The notes beneath the pieces are model-generated. The model was not told the DNA's origin. It did no database searches and was given only the letters and a program-made list of their open reading frames with translations. From the NCBI GenBank assembly GCA_016776605.1, contig JADHTB010000005.1:1-64000 (forward strand): 64,000 nucleotides of DNA, given 5' to 3'. The DNA comes from Alphaproteobacteria bacterium (GTDB lineage Bacteria; Pseudomonadota; Alphaproteobacteria; GCA-2731375). The position numbers were made by a program, and so were the translations under genes. This document shows, one piece after another, positions 32,321-42,348 of the stretch (position 1 is its first letter; each line of letters opens with the position of its first letter).

Positions 32321-34147
32321 GGCTGGCCCCAGGCAAAAGACTTCCACCGGTTCGTGGTGCCCGCGCATCTCGCGTTGGCCGAGAGGGGTGAGCGTAACGC
32401 CATCGCCCCATTGCGCCACCGTCTGGCCGCTGAAACAGACTGCCGTGTCATCGTCCGACCCATTGAGAACTTCGCGCGCGATCTCCGATATGCGTTCGGC
32501 GACGTTTACCGCGTCACCGACGATGGTGTAGTTGACGCGGCTTGGGGCGCCAATATTGCCGACCACCACGTTGCCGCTGTGTACCCCGATACGGGTGCGG
32601 ATGGGCGGTTTCCCGGCGGCTCTGCGCACCACATTGTCCGCCACCACGGCCCGGGCAATGGCCACCGCCGCACGGCAGGCGCGCGCCGCGTGGTCGTCCT
32701 GCCGGTCTGGCGCGCCCCAAAATGCCATGGCGCCGTCGCCTAAATACTTATCCACCGTACCGCCTTCCACCTCGATCGCCCGGTCGATCAGAGTAAAATG
32801 TTCGTTTAGAAGGTCCGCCAACTGCCGCGCCGGTAATTTTTCGGCCAGCGCCGTAAAACCCTGGATGTCCGTAAACAGAATGCTCATCTCGCGTTCTTCC
32901 GAGGCGATTTCGCCGCCATCCCGTTGCCGCATCAGGCGGCGGACAAGTGTTCGCGGCACATAGGTCTCAAACCATTTCAGGCTCGCCACCATGGCGTTGA
33001 AGGCGCTTGCCGCCTGGTTCAATTCACGGAACGGCCCATAGGGCAGCAATGGAACATTTTTAATGTCCAAGTCACGAACCAGAACAACGCCGTCCGCCAG
33101 ACGCCGCACCGGTTGGCTCAGCGCGCGGGCCAGTACATAGGTGACAAGAAAAGCCAGGACCAGAGCACCAAGCCCGGCCAAAGGGATCAGTTCCAGGCGC
33201 TTGTATTCGCCCGCCATCTTGGCCAGTGGCGCATGGGTCCCGACCAGCCAAGGCTCCGCGCCGAAATGGTCGATGGTGCGAAACATAAAAACATGGGGTT
33301 GCTCAAGATAGTCGACAGCTCTAATTCGTGCCGGTCCGGCAAAGGCCTTTTCGATCGAGCCATGCCGCGCCGGGGCCCAAATTTCGCGCAGCACCGGATC
33401 GTTGAACTGCTGCAGTTCAGGCAAAGGATGTTGGTCGCTCAGGCCCGGATAGCCGTGCAGTAACAGGGGATGGGCAAGCACATGATCCCGGCCATACAGA
33501 ATGAAGGTGGTCTCGCTGAATGTATCCCGAAGCTGGGCAAGGAAGGCAGACAGTTCCGATATTGAGACGCCGGCGATCAGGACGCCCAGAAGACGGCCCT
33601 GCCGCCGCACGGGTACGCGCAGATTGATGAAGGTATGGCCGACGCTTTCGGCGACGAACAGTTCGCCCCAATAAGGGCCGTTACGTTGGACCGCTTCCTT
33701 GAAAATGCGCTGAAATACAGGGTCGTCGCTCCAATCGCTTTCCCTGACCGAGCCGCCGGGCCGGTTGCGGAAGGCGCGCACGACCCGCAAATCGGGGCTG
33801 ACGAAGGCAACGACGGAAATTTGCGGCGCGGCGGCCAGGGAGGCGGCGAGCGCGGCACCCAATTGCGCCGCGTTTTCAGGATCAATTCTGCCGCTGGCGC
33901 TCAATTTGGCGAGATAGTCAAGCTGTGCGCCGGCCGGTTGCAGATGATTGTGAATGCGTTCGTTGATCAGGCTGAGAATAAGGCCGCCCCGCTGACGTAT
34001 CAGTTCGACGGTATTCCGATGGGCGACCTGATATCCGGCGACATAGACCATCGCCATCGCGGCGGCGACCAACAGCCCGACGCCGACGATCAGCGCGGCG
34101 GCGATGGGGATGCCGTGGTTTGGTCCCGCATGCTTGGTTTGGTTCAT
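32318..34147 (-). CDS. Membrane-bound class III adenylate/guanylate cyclase with Cache-type sensor
   Basis: 609 residues. Transmembrane helix at about 15-38, a periplasmic Cache-like sensor of about 280 residues, a second helix at about 322-345, a HAMP-like linker, then a class III cyclase domain from about 415. The two metal-binding aspartates are D427 (SILFTDIQGF) and D471 (YLGDGAMAF), 44 residues apart as usual, and VGDAVNVAER supplies the transition-state N and R. It should make cAMP (or cGMP) in response to a periplasmic signal. ATG 34147 is preferred over TTG 34165. The start lies 15 bp past the ADH stop. Confidence 0.9.
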   Translation of the reverse strand: MNQTKHAGPNHGIPIAAALIVGVGLLVAAAMAMVYVAGYQVAHRNTVELIRQRGGLILSLINERIHNHLQPAGAQLDYLAKLSASGRIDPENAAQLGAALAASLAAAPQISVVAFVSPDLRVVRAFRNRPGGSVRESDWSDDPVFQRIFKEAVQRNGPYWGELFVAESVGHTFINLRVPVRRQGRLLGVLIAGVSISELSAFLAQLRDTFSETTFILYGRDHVLAHPLLLHGYPGLSDQHPLPELQQFNDPVLREIWAPARHGSIEKAFAGPARIRAVDYLEQPHVFMFRTIDHFGAEPWLVGTHAPLAKMAGEYKRLELIPLAGLGALVLAFLVTYVLARALSQPVRRLADGVVLVRDLDIKNVPLLPYGPFRELNQAASAFNAMVASLKWFETYVPRTLVRRLMRQRDGGEIASEEREMSILFTDIQGFTALAEKLPARQLADLLNEHFTLIDRAIEVEGGTVDKYLGDGAMAFWGAPDRQDDHAARACRAAVAIARAVVADNVVRRAAGKPPIRTRIGVHSGNVVVGNIGAPSRVNYTIVGDAVNVAERISEIAREVLNGSDDDTAVCFSGQTVAQWGDGVTLTPLGQREMRGHHEPVEVFCLGPA

Positions 34148-34161
34148 GGTATCGTCCGGTC

Positions 34162-35148
34162 TCAATCCATCATCAGAACCGCCGCGCCGTCGAGCCTGCC
34201 GGCTCGCAAATCATCGAGCGCCTGGTTGGCCCGAACCAGCGGATAAGGATGGGTCGTGGTCCTGACCGGGACGCGTGGCGCAACCTCTAGAAATGCCACT
34301 GCATCCTCTCGAGTCAGATTGGCGACGGAACGGACTATTCGTTCCCCCCAAAGAATAGCGTAGGGAAAGGAGGGAATGTCGGTCATGTGGATGCCGGCGC
34401 AAATAACCGTGCCGCCTTTGCGTACCGCACGTAGCGCGGTGGGTAACAACGGTCCGACTGGGGCGAAGATGATTGCCGCGTCCAACTCGTTGGGCGGCAA
34501 TTCGTCGCTGCCGCCGGCCCAGACGGCACCAAGCCCGCGGGCGAAGGCTTGGCCTTTTGCGTCTCCCGCCTTGGTGAAGGCCATGACCTCTTTACCTTCG
34601 TGGCGTGCGACCTGCGCGATGATATGGGCTGCGGCGCCAAAACCGTATAGGCCAAGGCGCCGGGCATCCCTCACCATGCGATAGGAGCGAAAACCGATCA
34701 AGCCCGCGCACATCAGCGGTGCCGCTTCCTCTTCACCATAGTCGTCGGGGATGGGAAAGACATAGGCGCTGTTCGCGGCGATATAATCGGCAAAACCGCC
34801 ATCCAGCGTATAGCCGGTGAATTGCGCGCGGTCACAGAGGTTCTCTTGCCCCTCGCGGCAATAGCGGCAGTCGCCGCAGGTGCCGCCAAGCCAAGGCACC
34901 CCGACCCGCAGGCCCATTTCGAGGTTTGCGACGGCCGAACCCACCTGCGCCACGACACCAATCACCTCGTGCCCGGGGACCAGCGGCAGTTTTGCTTGCT
35001 TCAGATCGCCATCCACGACATGCAGATCGGTGCGGCAAACCGCGCAGGCCGCGATTTTGATAAGAACCTGATTGTGCCCCGGAACCGGCCGCGCGATCTC
35101 CGCCTCCCGCAAGGGACGACCGGGTGCGTCAAGCACCATTGCACGCAT
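34162..35148 (-). CDS. Zinc-dependent alcohol dehydrogenase (MDR family)
   Basis: 328 residues from ATG 35148; a longer frame to 35199 is less likely. Catalytic zinc ligands C38 (ACAVCRTD) and H60-E61 (PGHE), structural zinc C91, C94, C97 and C105, and a Rossmann motif GLYGFGAAAH. It would interconvert alcohols and aldehydes with NAD(P)H. It is divergent from cbpA-cbpM-ftsH with an FNR-type box between them, and is read just ahead of the cyclase gene. An ADH of this type beside DnaJ, CbpM and FtsH recurs in stress clusters of alphaproteobacteria (from general knowledge). Confidence 0.9.
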   Translation of the reverse strand: MRAMVLDAPGRPLREAEIARPVPGHNQVLIKIAACAVCRTDLHVVDGDLKQAKLPLVPGHEVIGVVAQVGSAVANLEMGLRVGVPWLGGTCGDCRYCREGQENLCDRAQFTGYTLDGGFADYIAANSAYVFPIPDDYGEEEAAPLMCAGLIGFRSYRMVRDARRLGLYGFGAAAHIIAQVARHEGKEVMAFTKAGDAKGQAFARGLGAVWAGGSDELPPNELDAAIIFAPVGPLLPTALRAVRKGGTVICAGIHMTDIPSFPYAILWGERIVRSVANLTREDAVAFLEVAPRVPVRTTTHPYPLVRANQALDDLRAGRLDGAAVLMMD

Positions 35149-35251
35149 ACTTTCTGCCACGAATTCCTCCGCTTCGGCGCGCGCAGCATCCCCGCGCAAG
35201 GAAAGGCTTCCGGGTAATAAAGTAGCTTATCAGGGCGGCGGCGCTTATGAA

Positions 35252-35265
35252 TTGACATCCGTCAA
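35252..35265. promoter_or_regulatory. FNR/FixK-type box TTGACATCCGTCAA
   Basis: A perfect dyad TTGAC-N4-GTCAA in the divergent gap between ADH and cbpA. The stretch ATTGACNNNNGTCAACGACAA is shared with the box upstream of groEL at 51064, and the distance to the downstream ATG is almost the same (90 and 92 bp). ATGAT occurs about 31 bp after the box centre in both. Confidence 0.65.
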
Positions 35266-35355
35266 CGACAATGGCGCGTCTAGAGGCGGATGATCAAGGT
35301 GCCAACGCGGCCTATGTCGGCCATGCAGATTTCGCTCACCGGGAGGTTGCCGTAA

Positions 35356-36276
35356 ATGCCGGAGCCCTATGATATTCTTGGGGTCGACAGGACTGCCAGT
35401 GCGGAGCAGATACAGGCGGCCTATCGCAGGCTCGCCAAGCAATCTCACCCCGACCTCCACCCCGGCGACAAGGCCGCGGAGGCGCGGTTCAAGCAGGTGA
35501 ATGCCGCCTATACGCTGCTTTCCGATCCTGAAAAACGCCAGCGGTTTGATGCTGGCGAGATTGATGCCGAAGGCCAGGAGCGCGCCGAGCACGCCTTCTA
35601 CCGTAGTCATGCGGACGGCGGGGACGGCGCTAAATATCATCGTTATGAAGGTTTTAGCGACTTTGATTCCATGGACGATGTCTTCGCCGAGATGCTGCGT
35701 CGCGGCGGACGCGACGAAAGCGGCTTCAAGATGCGCGGCGGTGATGTCACCTATAGCATGTCGGTCGGTTTCATGGAGGCAGCCAGGGGAACCAAGAAAC
35801 AGGCGGCAATGCCGGATGGCAAGACACTCAATGTCAGCATCCCCGAGGGGCTGCGCGATGGTCAGACGCTGCGCCTGAAAGCTCAAGGCGGCCCCGGCAT
35901 TGGCGGCGGTCCGCCCGGCGATGCCTATATTGAGGTGCGGGTGTTGCCGCATCGGTTTTTCAGCCGCAAGGACAACAATACCCATATGACGCTGCCGGTT
36001 ACTCTGGGCGAGGCGGTTCTTGGGGGAAAGGTGAAGGTTCCCACGGTTGCAGGCCCGGTCGAGTTGCGAATTCCAAAGGGCTCGAATACCGGCTCAACCC
36101 TGCGCCTTCGCGGCAAGGGTATTCTCGATAAAAAAAGCGGTCAAAGGGGCGATCAATACGTTCAGCTGCAAGTGGTTCTGCCCGATGAACCCGATGAAGA
36201 GCTTGCGGCGTTCCTGGCGGAATGGGCGGCGAAACGGCCCTACGATCCTCGTGGCGACTTGGGAGGGGCGGTATGA
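35356..36276 (+). CDS. cbpA: CbpA-like J-domain co-chaperone
   Basis: 306 residues. J domain at 1-70 with the HPD triplet at 31-33, a Gly/Ser-poor linker containing a DDVFAEM-type segment, and the DnaJ C-terminal substrate-binding domains from about 130. There is no zinc-finger domain, which marks CbpA rather than DnaJ. It would stimulate DnaK and bind unfolded chains. It overlaps cbpM by 4 bp (ATGA), so the modulator is made in step. FtsH follows, giving a protein quality-control operon downstream of an FNR-type box. Confidence 0.92.
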   Translation: MPEPYDILGVDRTASAEQIQAAYRRLAKQSHPDLHPGDKAAEARFKQVNAAYTLLSDPEKRQRFDAGEIDAEGQERAEHAFYRSHADGGDGAKYHRYEGFSDFDSMDDVFAEMLRRGGRDESGFKMRGGDVTYSMSVGFMEAARGTKKQAAMPDGKTLNVSIPEGLRDGQTLRLKAQGGPGIGGGPPGDAYIEVRVLPHRFFSRKDNNTHMTLPVTLGEAVLGGKVKVPTVAGPVELRIPKGSNTGSTLRLRGKGILDKKSGQRGDQYVQLQVVLPDEPDEELAAFLAEWAAKRPYDPRGDLGGAV

Positions 36277-36599
36277 CGACATTCGAGCAAACTGTCGAAA
36301 TGTTCGAAACTCTGGCCGCGGAGGAGCTGACGGTCTGGATTGAATGTGGCTGGGTCCGACCCGATGAAACCGGCGGCGGTTATCGGTTCAGCGATACCGA
36401 CGTGGCCCGTGTCCGGCTGATCTGGGAACTGCAATACGAACTGGACATACACCGCGATACTTTGCCAACTGTTCTTTCCTTGCTTGATCAGGTTTATGGT
36501 TTACGACATCAGCTTCGCCATCTGACGGCGGCGGTGGCGGCGCAATCGCCAGCGGTTCGCGAAGAGATTGCCCGGGCGCTCGAAACCGGCCAAGATTAA
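36273..36599 (+). CDS. cbpM: Chaperone modulator CbpM
   Basis: 108 residues, the normal CbpM size, with the MerR-like region [14 protein letters not shown]...[18 protein letters not shown]; CbpM binds the J domain of CbpA and blocks its action on DnaK. The true start is the ATG inside the cbpA stop overlap; the longer open frame from 36222 lies within cbpA. FtsH starts 28 bp later. Gene order cbpA-cbpM supports the call. Confidence 0.9.
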   Translation: MTTFEQTVEMFETLAAEELTVWIECGWVRPDETGGGYRFSDTDVARVRLIWELQYELDIHRDTLPTVLSLLDQVYGLRHQLRHLTAAVAAQSPAVREEIARALETGQD

Positions 36600-36627
36600 T
36601 CCGACAAGGGGACGCAGGGGAACGGGA

Positions 36628-38466
36628 ATGGAACGAAAATCTCAGATTCATATCATCTATGCGGTCGCCGCCGTCTTCGCCATTGTGATGCTGCAATCCT
36701 GGTTTCAAGAGGCCCAGAAGGTCGAGGTCATACCCTACAGCGAATTCCAGCAATTGCTGGAGGGAGAGAAAGTAGCGGAGATTGTCGTCACCGAAAAACA
36801 TATCCGGGGCGTCTTCAAGACGCCGGGAGACGGCAAAAAAACCTTCACCACCACCCGCATCGAACCGGCCCTGGCGGAAAATCTGGCCAAATATAATGTC
36901 AAGGTAACGGGCGGCAGCGATGGGGGCGTCCTGAAGGATATTTTCTCCTGGCTGCTGCCAATGGTGCTTTTCCTTGGGGTTTGGATGTTTGTGATCCGTG
37001 GTTTTGCCGACCGCCAGGGGCTGGGCGGCGGCATGATGTCGATCGGCAAAAGCAAGGCCAAGATCTTCGTCGAAAGTGATATCGAGGTTGGCTTTGACGA
37101 TGTCGCGGGGGTTGACGAGGCCAAGACTGAATTGCAGGAGATCGTGACCTTTCTGCGCAATCCGGCCGTTTATGGCCGGTTGGGCGCGCGCCTGCCCAAG
37201 GGGGTGTTGTTGGTGGGGCCGCCCGGTACGGGCAAGACATTGCTTGCCCGCGCCGTCGCCGGCGAGGCCGGGGTGCCGTTCTTTTCCATCAGCGGTTCGG
37301 AATTCGTCGAAATGTTCGTCGGCGTGGGGGCCGCCCGTGTGCGTGATTTATTTGAACAGGCCCGCAAGGCGGCGCCCTGCATCATCTTTATCGACGAATT
37401 GGACGCTCTGGGGCGGGCGCGTGGCGCCTTTCCCGGCATGGGCGGTCATGACGAAAAGGAACATACCCTCAACCAGTTATTGATGGAGCTGGACGGCTTC
37501 GATCCCTCGAAAGAAGGCATGGTATTGCTGGCCGCCACCAACCGGCCGGAAATCCTCGATCCGGCACTGCTGCGCGCCGGCCGCTTCGACCGGCAGGTGC
37601 TGGTCGACCGGCCCGACAAGATAGGCCGGGCCCAAATCCTTGATGTGCACGTGAAAAAGGTCAACCTGGCCAGTGACGTCGACAGCGGCGCGGTGGCCGG
37701 CCTGACGCCCGGTTTTACAGGTGCGGATCTGGCCAATCTGGTCAATGAAGCGGCCCTGCTGGCAACCCGGCGGGGCGGCGATGAGGTAAAAATGGCTGAT
37801 TTCGTGGAGGCTATTGAGCGCATTATCGCCGGTTTGGAAAAGAAGAACCGTCTGCTCAATCCTGCGGAGCGGGAGGTCGTCGCGCATCATGAAATGGGCC
37901 ATGCCCTGGTGTCCCTGGCCCTGCCGGGCACCGACAGGGTAGAGAAGGTGTCGATCATTCCGCGCGGCATCGGCTCGCTTGGCTATACCATTCAGCGCCC
38001 GACGGAAGACCGCTACCTGATGTCGCGCGGGGAGTTGGAGAACAAGATGGCCGTGCTTTTGGGTGGCCGGGCGGCCGAAATGTTGATTTTCGACCGGCGC
38101 TCCACCGGTGCCGCCGACGATCTCAGCAAGGCTACCGGCATTGCCCGTGCCATCGTCACCCGTTACGGCATGGACGAGACCCTGGGCGAGATGACCTACG
38201 AGGTTGACCCGGCGCCATTCCTGGATATGACGGGGGGCGGTTATGCCGATCGCCGCCAATACAGCGAGGCAACGGGGCGCGAGATCGATTGCGCCGTCCG
38301 TGATCTGGTCCATAACGCCTTCCAGCGGGCCACCGATATCCTGGTTGCCCATCGGATCGATCTGGAGGCGGGCGCTAAATTGTTACTGCAACAGGAAACC
38401 CTGATCGCCGAGGAGCTACCGAAAATAGAGCCGTGGACGAGTGATAGTCACGATGCCGCCTCATGA
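36628..38466 (+). CDS. ftsH: ATP-dependent zinc metalloprotease FtsH (second-type copy likely)
   Basis: 612 residues. Two membrane helices (about 8-25 and 110-130) flank a small periplasmic domain. The AAA module has Walker A GPPGTGKT at 197-204 and the FtsH second region of homology, ending in [21 protein letters not shown]. The protease motif is H421-E-M-G-H425, HEMGH where most FtsH have HEAGH. FtsH degrades damaged membrane and short-lived cytosolic proteins. The stress-operon setting and absence of the tilS neighbour suggest a supernumerary copy, not the housekeeping one. The stop overlaps the convergent acyl-CoA synthetase by 6 bp. Confidence 0.93.
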   Translation: MERKSQIHIIYAVAAVFAIVMLQSWFQEAQKVEVIPYSEFQQLLEGEKVAEIVVTEKHIRGVFKTPGDGKKTFTTTRIEPALAENLAKYNVKVTGGSDGGVLKDIFSWLLPMVLFLGVWMFVIRGFADRQGLGGGMMSIGKSKAKIFVESDIEVGFDDVAGVDEAKTELQEIVTFLRNPAVYGRLGARLPKGVLLVGPPGTGKTLLARAVAGEAGVPFFSISGSEFVEMFVGVGAARVRDLFEQARKAAPCIIFIDELDALGRARGAFPGMGGHDEKEHTLNQLLMELDGFDPSKEGMVLLAATNRPEILDPALLRAGRFDRQVLVDRPDKIGRAQILDVHVKKVNLASDVDSGAVAGLTPGFTGADLANLVNEAALLATRRGGDEVKMADFVEAIERIIAGLEKKNRLLNPAEREVVAHHEMGHALVSLALPGTDRVEKVSIIPRGIGSLGYTIQRPTEDRYLMSRGELENKMAVLLGGRAAEMLIFDRRSTGAADDLSKATGIARAIVTRYGMDETLGEMTYEVDPAPFLDMTGGGYADRRQYSEATGREIDCAVRDLVHNAFQRATDILVAHRIDLEAGAKLLLQQETLIAEELPKIEPWTSDSHDAAS

Positions 38467-40185
38467 TGCGATCGAGGGCCGGGTTTCAGCGTGCGGCAGT
38501 TCATCTTCCATGGCTTCGCGCATCTTGAATTTTTGCAGTTTGCCGGTCACGGTCATCGGAAAATCGTCTACGAAACGGATAAATTTAGGCACCTTGAAAT
38601 GGGCCAGACCGTCGTGGCAGAAGGTGCGCAGTTCATCCTCGTTCATGTGCTCGCCGGCATGGATTTGGACCCAGGCCGCGATCTCTTCGCCCATGCGCAG
38701 ATCGGGTACGCCAAAGACGGCCACTTGCGCGATTTTTGGATGCGTGAACAGATAGGCCTCGATCTCGACCGGGTAGATGTTCTCGCCGCCGCGAATGATC
38801 ATCTCCTTGAGCCGGCCGGTGATCTTGACGTAGCCGTCCCTGTCCATGCTGCCAAGGTCGCCCGAGCGCAGCCAGCGCCCATCGTCGATGGCCTTGGCGG
38901 TCGCGTCCTCCTCGCGGAAATAGCCCTTCATAACGTGATAGCCGCGAAAGCAAACCTCGCCAATCTCGCCCAGTGGCAAGGTCATGCTGCCCTTGGGGTC
39001 GGCGATCTTGACCTCCTGGTGCGGCAGGTTGCGGCCGACGGTCTGGGTGCGCCGTTCCAAAGTATCGTCCCACACGGTCAGGTGGGTGATTGGCGAGGCC
39101 TCGGTCTGGCCGTAACCGATGAGAATTTCAGTACAGTGCATTTCATCAATGACCCGGTGCATCAGCTCCACCGGGCAGGGTGCCCCCGCCATGATCCCCG
39201 TGCGCAGGCTGCTCAGGTCGAACTCGGCGAAGCGAGGATGCTCAAGCTGCGCGATGAACATGGTCGGCACCCCATGCAGCGCCGTACAGCCTTCCTCGTG
39301 AATGGCCTGTAATACCGCCAGCGGATCGAAATGCTCCGCTGGAACGACGATGGTCGCGCCAACCGTCAGGCAAAGCAGGGTCGAGAGCACCATGCCAAAG
39401 CAATGATAGAACGGTACCGGCACGCAAAGCCGGTCATTTTCATCGAACCGCATCGCCTGGGCGGTAAAATAGGCATTGTTCAGAATATTGTGATGGGTCA
39501 GCAGAACCGCTTTTGGGAAGCCCGTGGTGCCGGAGGTATATTGGATATTGATGGCATCGTCGGTATCCAGGCTGGCGGTGGCAGCATCCAGATCCGTCAT
39601 CGAAACGGTTTCGCCCGCGGACAGGAAGGCCGGCCAGGGAATGAAACCAGGTTGCGGCGCCACGGTCGCCAGTGGGTCCATGGGATCGTAGATCACCACC
39701 TTGCGCAGTTCCGGCAGATCGGGGTTATCCAGCGACTCCCGGTGCTCTGCCTGTAACTCCGGCAGCAACGCGCACAGCATCTCGACATAATTGCTGTGGC
39801 TGAAGGCCGGAATTGTGAACAGGCCCTGCACGCGCGAACGCCGCAGGGCATAGGCCAACTCGCGCGGCCTATAGGCGGGATTGATGTTGACCAAAACGGC
39901 GCCGATGCGTGCCGTCGCCATCTGCAGCACCAGCCATTCGATATTGTTGGTAGACCAGACGCCGATGCGCTCGCCCTTGGAAAATCCCGCGGCAAGCAAG
40001 GCCCGCGCCGTATGATCGACCTTGCGGCTCAATTCGGCATAGGTCAACCGACGCTTTTGGTGGCGCGAGACGATCGCTTCCCGGTCCGCGAATTTTTTCG
40101 CGACCTGTGCAAAATGCTCCGGGATCGTGGCGCCCAGCAACGCTTCGCTGCCGCCGCGATGGAAGTAACTTTTACCATCAGGCAT
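38461..40185 (-). CDS. AMP-forming acyl-CoA synthetase
   Basis: 574 residues from ATG 40185, which lies 8 bp inside the end of the upstream oxidoreductase beta gene; the longer frame is less likely. Adenylation motifs [20 protein letters not shown] and [15 protein letters not shown] are present, and the C-terminal lysine lies in TGKLQKFK. It is the last gene of an operon with 2-oxoacid:ferredoxin oxidoreductase and a glutamate-type dehydrogenase, so it may activate the acyl or carboxylic products of amino acid breakdown as CoA esters. Chain-length preference is unknown; the fatty-acyl/acsf2-like group is the nearest match. Confidence 0.88.
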   Translation of the reverse strand: MPDGKSYFHRGGSEALLGATIPEHFAQVAKKFADREAIVSRHQKRRLTYAELSRKVDHTARALLAAGFSKGERIGVWSTNNIEWLVLQMATARIGAVLVNINPAYRPRELAYALRRSRVQGLFTIPAFSHSNYVEMLCALLPELQAEHRESLDNPDLPELRKVVIYDPMDPLATVAPQPGFIPWPAFLSAGETVSMTDLDAATASLDTDDAINIQYTSGTTGFPKAVLLTHHNILNNAYFTAQAMRFDENDRLCVPVPFYHCFGMVLSTLLCLTVGATIVVPAEHFDPLAVLQAIHEEGCTALHGVPTMFIAQLEHPRFAEFDLSSLRTGIMAGAPCPVELMHRVIDEMHCTEILIGYGQTEASPITHLTVWDDTLERRTQTVGRNLPHQEVKIADPKGSMTLPLGEIGEVCFRGYHVMKGYFREEDATAKAIDDGRWLRSGDLGSMDRDGYVKITGRLKEMIIRGGENIYPVEIEAYLFTHPKIAQVAVFGVPDLRMGEEIAAWVQIHAGEHMNEDELRTFCHDGLAHFKVPKFIRFVDDFPMTVTGKLQKFKMREAMEDELPHAETRPSIAS

Positions 40186-41104
40186 TGTTTTCCTCCACTT
40201 CCTGCCAATAGGCATCGACCGCCGCCTGGATTTCGCCGATGCGTTTTTCGTCACGCCTTGGTTCAAAAAGATGGGCAAATCGCTGTTGGGTTTTCAGATA
40301 GTCCTCGACCGGCAGGCGCGGATGGGGGATGCGGTTGTGAACCACCCGGCCATCAATATATTCCTTGAGTGGAAAAATTCCGGTCCGGACCGCCAGGCGC
40401 CCAATCTCCACCGAGCGTGCGGGTTCGAAGCCCCAGCCCGTCGGGCACGGCGCCAGCGTCAGGATCAGCCGGGGGCCCGTAAGATCGCGGGCGGTCTCGA
40501 TTTTGCGGGCGAGGTCGAGCGGCTCGGCGGCGAGCGCGGTCGCGGCGTAGGCCGGCCGGTTCGCGGTCCAGATCGCGAACAGGTCTTTCTTTCGGCCCGG
40601 CAGCCCGCCCGCTTGCGGGTCCGTCGCCGTGCGTGCACCATGCGGGGTGGCGGCAGAGGTTTGCTGGCCGGTGTTGCCGTAGCCTTCGTTGTCGTAACAG
40701 AGGTAGATGAAGTCGAGCTGGCGGTCGATCGCCGCCGATGTCGCCGAAAGTCCCATGCCCCCCGCCGAGCCGTCACCGGTCAGGACAACAACCTGAAGAT
40801 CCTCGTCCTTGGTCAAGGTACCTTGGGCCAGCCGGATATCCAGGGCGTCGCGCACCCCTTGGGCGCCGGCTGGCGCCGAGGCCATGGCGGTATACAGCCA
40901 CGAGCCGCGGAAGGGCGTGAAAGGATAGACTGAAAGCAAGGTCATGCAGCCGGCTGCATTGATGAAGATGGTGTTTTCACCCAGCACGTCATAAACCTCG
41001 CGCACCGCGCCCAGGCCGCCGCAGCCTGCGCACATGGCCGTCCCAGAACCTAGAAGATGGTTGCTGGGCAGGTCTCTTGCGGCCTTGAATTGACTTTCCG
41101 TCAT
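40178..41104 (-). CDS. 2-oxoacid:ferredoxin oxidoreductase, beta (TPP) subunit
   Basis: 308 residues. The thiamine pyrophosphate motif is GDGSAGG at 110-116 with DNEGYGNTG at 138-146. Four cysteines, C25, C28, C53 and C220, match the positions that hold the proximal 4Fe-4S cluster in this family. The enzyme decarboxylates a 2-oxo acid to an acyl-CoA and reduces ferredoxin. It overlaps the alpha gene by 4 bp. Pyruvate, 2-oxoglutarate, aromatic or branched-chain acids are all possible; the dehydrogenase upstream hints at an amino-acid-derived 2-oxo acid. Confidence 0.9.
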   Translation of the reverse strand: MTESQFKAARDLPSNHLLGSGTAMCAGCGGLGAVREVYDVLGENTIFINAAGCMTLLSVYPFTPFRGSWLYTAMASAPAGAQGVRDALDIRLAQGTLTKDEDLQVVVLTGDGSAGGMGLSATSAAIDRQLDFIYLCYDNEGYGNTGQQTSAATPHGARTATDPQAGGLPGRKKDLFAIWTANRPAYAATALAAEPLDLARKIETARDLTGPRLILTLAPCPTGWGFEPARSVEIGRLAVRTGIFPLKEYIDGRVVHNRIPHPRLPVEDYLKTQQRFAHLFEPRRDEKRIGEIQAAVDAYWQEVEENNA

Positions 41105-42348
41105 GACGCCAACTCCTCTCCGGCGGCTTCGACATGCGCTACCGCCTGCATTTTGCGCATATCCGTCAGTTCACTCTGGGTGTAAAGCAGCCGCGGTGCA
41201 GGTGTGGCGCCGCTGGCGATGGCGGCACGGACATCGGCCGCGATCTGGAAAAATTCCTCCACTCCGATATCGCGGCCACCCAGGCCGCCGATGTAGCTGA
41301 GAAGCGCCGCGGGCCGCGTTTTCAACCCGTACAGCACCGAGGTGACTTCGCCGTGCAAGATACCGCCGCGTCCCGGGGCCAGATTCTGGTCTATTACGGC
41401 GATGCCGGCCTTGCCGTCGAGGGCCGCGCGCAGATCCGCCTCGGGCAATGGCCGCAGCATGAAGGGCCGTACCAGGCCGACTTTGTGGCCGGCGTCACGC
41501 AGACGGTCCACCGCCTCCTTTGCCTTGGTCGCGAACGAGCCGATCATTACGAATGAGATTTCCGCGTCGTCGTTGCGGTAACACTCGATGCTTGGATAGC
41601 GCCGGCCGAACAGCTGTTCGAAATCCCGCGTGGCTTCGCCGTAGGCATCAATGGCTGCCATGGCCGCCAAATGTGTCTCGTAGCGGAAGTAGGAATAGGC
41701 GCCGCCGCCGATGACGGCAACCGCCTTGCTTGCCGGACGTCCGCCCCGGAACTCGCCGGCGTCATGGCGAAACGCGGGCAGGAAGCGCGCCGCCGTTTCA
41801 TCGTCCGGCAGGCTGACCGGTTCCCGGGTAAAGGACAGGCTGAAGCCGTCCAGATTGACGATCACCGGCAGGCGCACCTGTGGCTGTTCGGCGACGCGAT
41901 AGGCGATCAGGATGGCGTCGACCACCTCCTGGCAGGTGGCGCAATGAAATTGCAGACAGCCGCTGTCCCGCGCCGCCAGAATGTCGTTATGATCCGGTTC
42001 CAGGGTGATCGGCGCCGACAGGCCGCGCGATACGTTGATCAACACCAGTGGCACGCGCCAGCCGGCGATCGTGTAAAGCATCTCCATGCCATAAAGCAGG
42101 CCCTGGCTGGAGGTCGCCGTGAAGGTGCGCACACCGGTGCTGGCGGCGGCGCCGGCCGCCGTAAGCATAGAATGCTCCGATTCCAGCATCACCATGCGGC
42201 AGCGCATTTCATCGTCGGCGATCCAGCGGGAGACGGTTTCGATAATCTCGGTCTGCGGTGTGATCGGGAAGGCCGGCAGATAATCGATGCGCGCCAGCCG
42301 TGCGCCCCAGGCAGCCGCCGCGTTTCCAGTCAATAGGGTGCGGGTCAT
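41101..42348 (-). CDS. 2-oxoacid:ferredoxin oxidoreductase, alpha subunit
   Basis: 415 residues from ATG 42348, which overlaps the gamma-delta gene stop by 4 bp. N-terminal pyrimidine-binding region (LPAFPITPQTEIIE, MLESEHSM) and C-terminal core (RPFMLRPLPEADL). It pairs with the beta subunit to bind TPP and substrate. It lacks its own ferredoxin domain, which is carried by the gamma-delta protein. All three subunit genes overlap or nearly touch, indicating one complex. Confidence 0.9.
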   Translation of the reverse strand: MTRTLLTGNAAAAWGARLARIDYLPAFPITPQTEIIETVSRWIADDEMRCRMVMLESEHSMLTAAGAAASTGVRTFTATSSQGLLYGMEMLYTIAGWRVPLVLINVSRGLSAPITLEPDHNDILAARDSGCLQFHCATCQEVVDAILIAYRVAEQPQVRLPVIVNLDGFSLSFTREPVSLPDDETAARFLPAFRHDAGEFRGGRPASKAVAVIGGGAYSYFRYETHLAAMAAIDAYGEATRDFEQLFGRRYPSIECYRNDDAEISFVMIGSFATKAKEAVDRLRDAGHKVGLVRPFMLRPLPEADLRAALDGKAGIAVIDQNLAPGRGGILHGEVTSVLYGLKTRPAALLSYIGGLGGRDIGVEEFFQIAADVRAAIASGATPAPRLLYTQSELTDMRKMQAVAHVEAAGEELAS

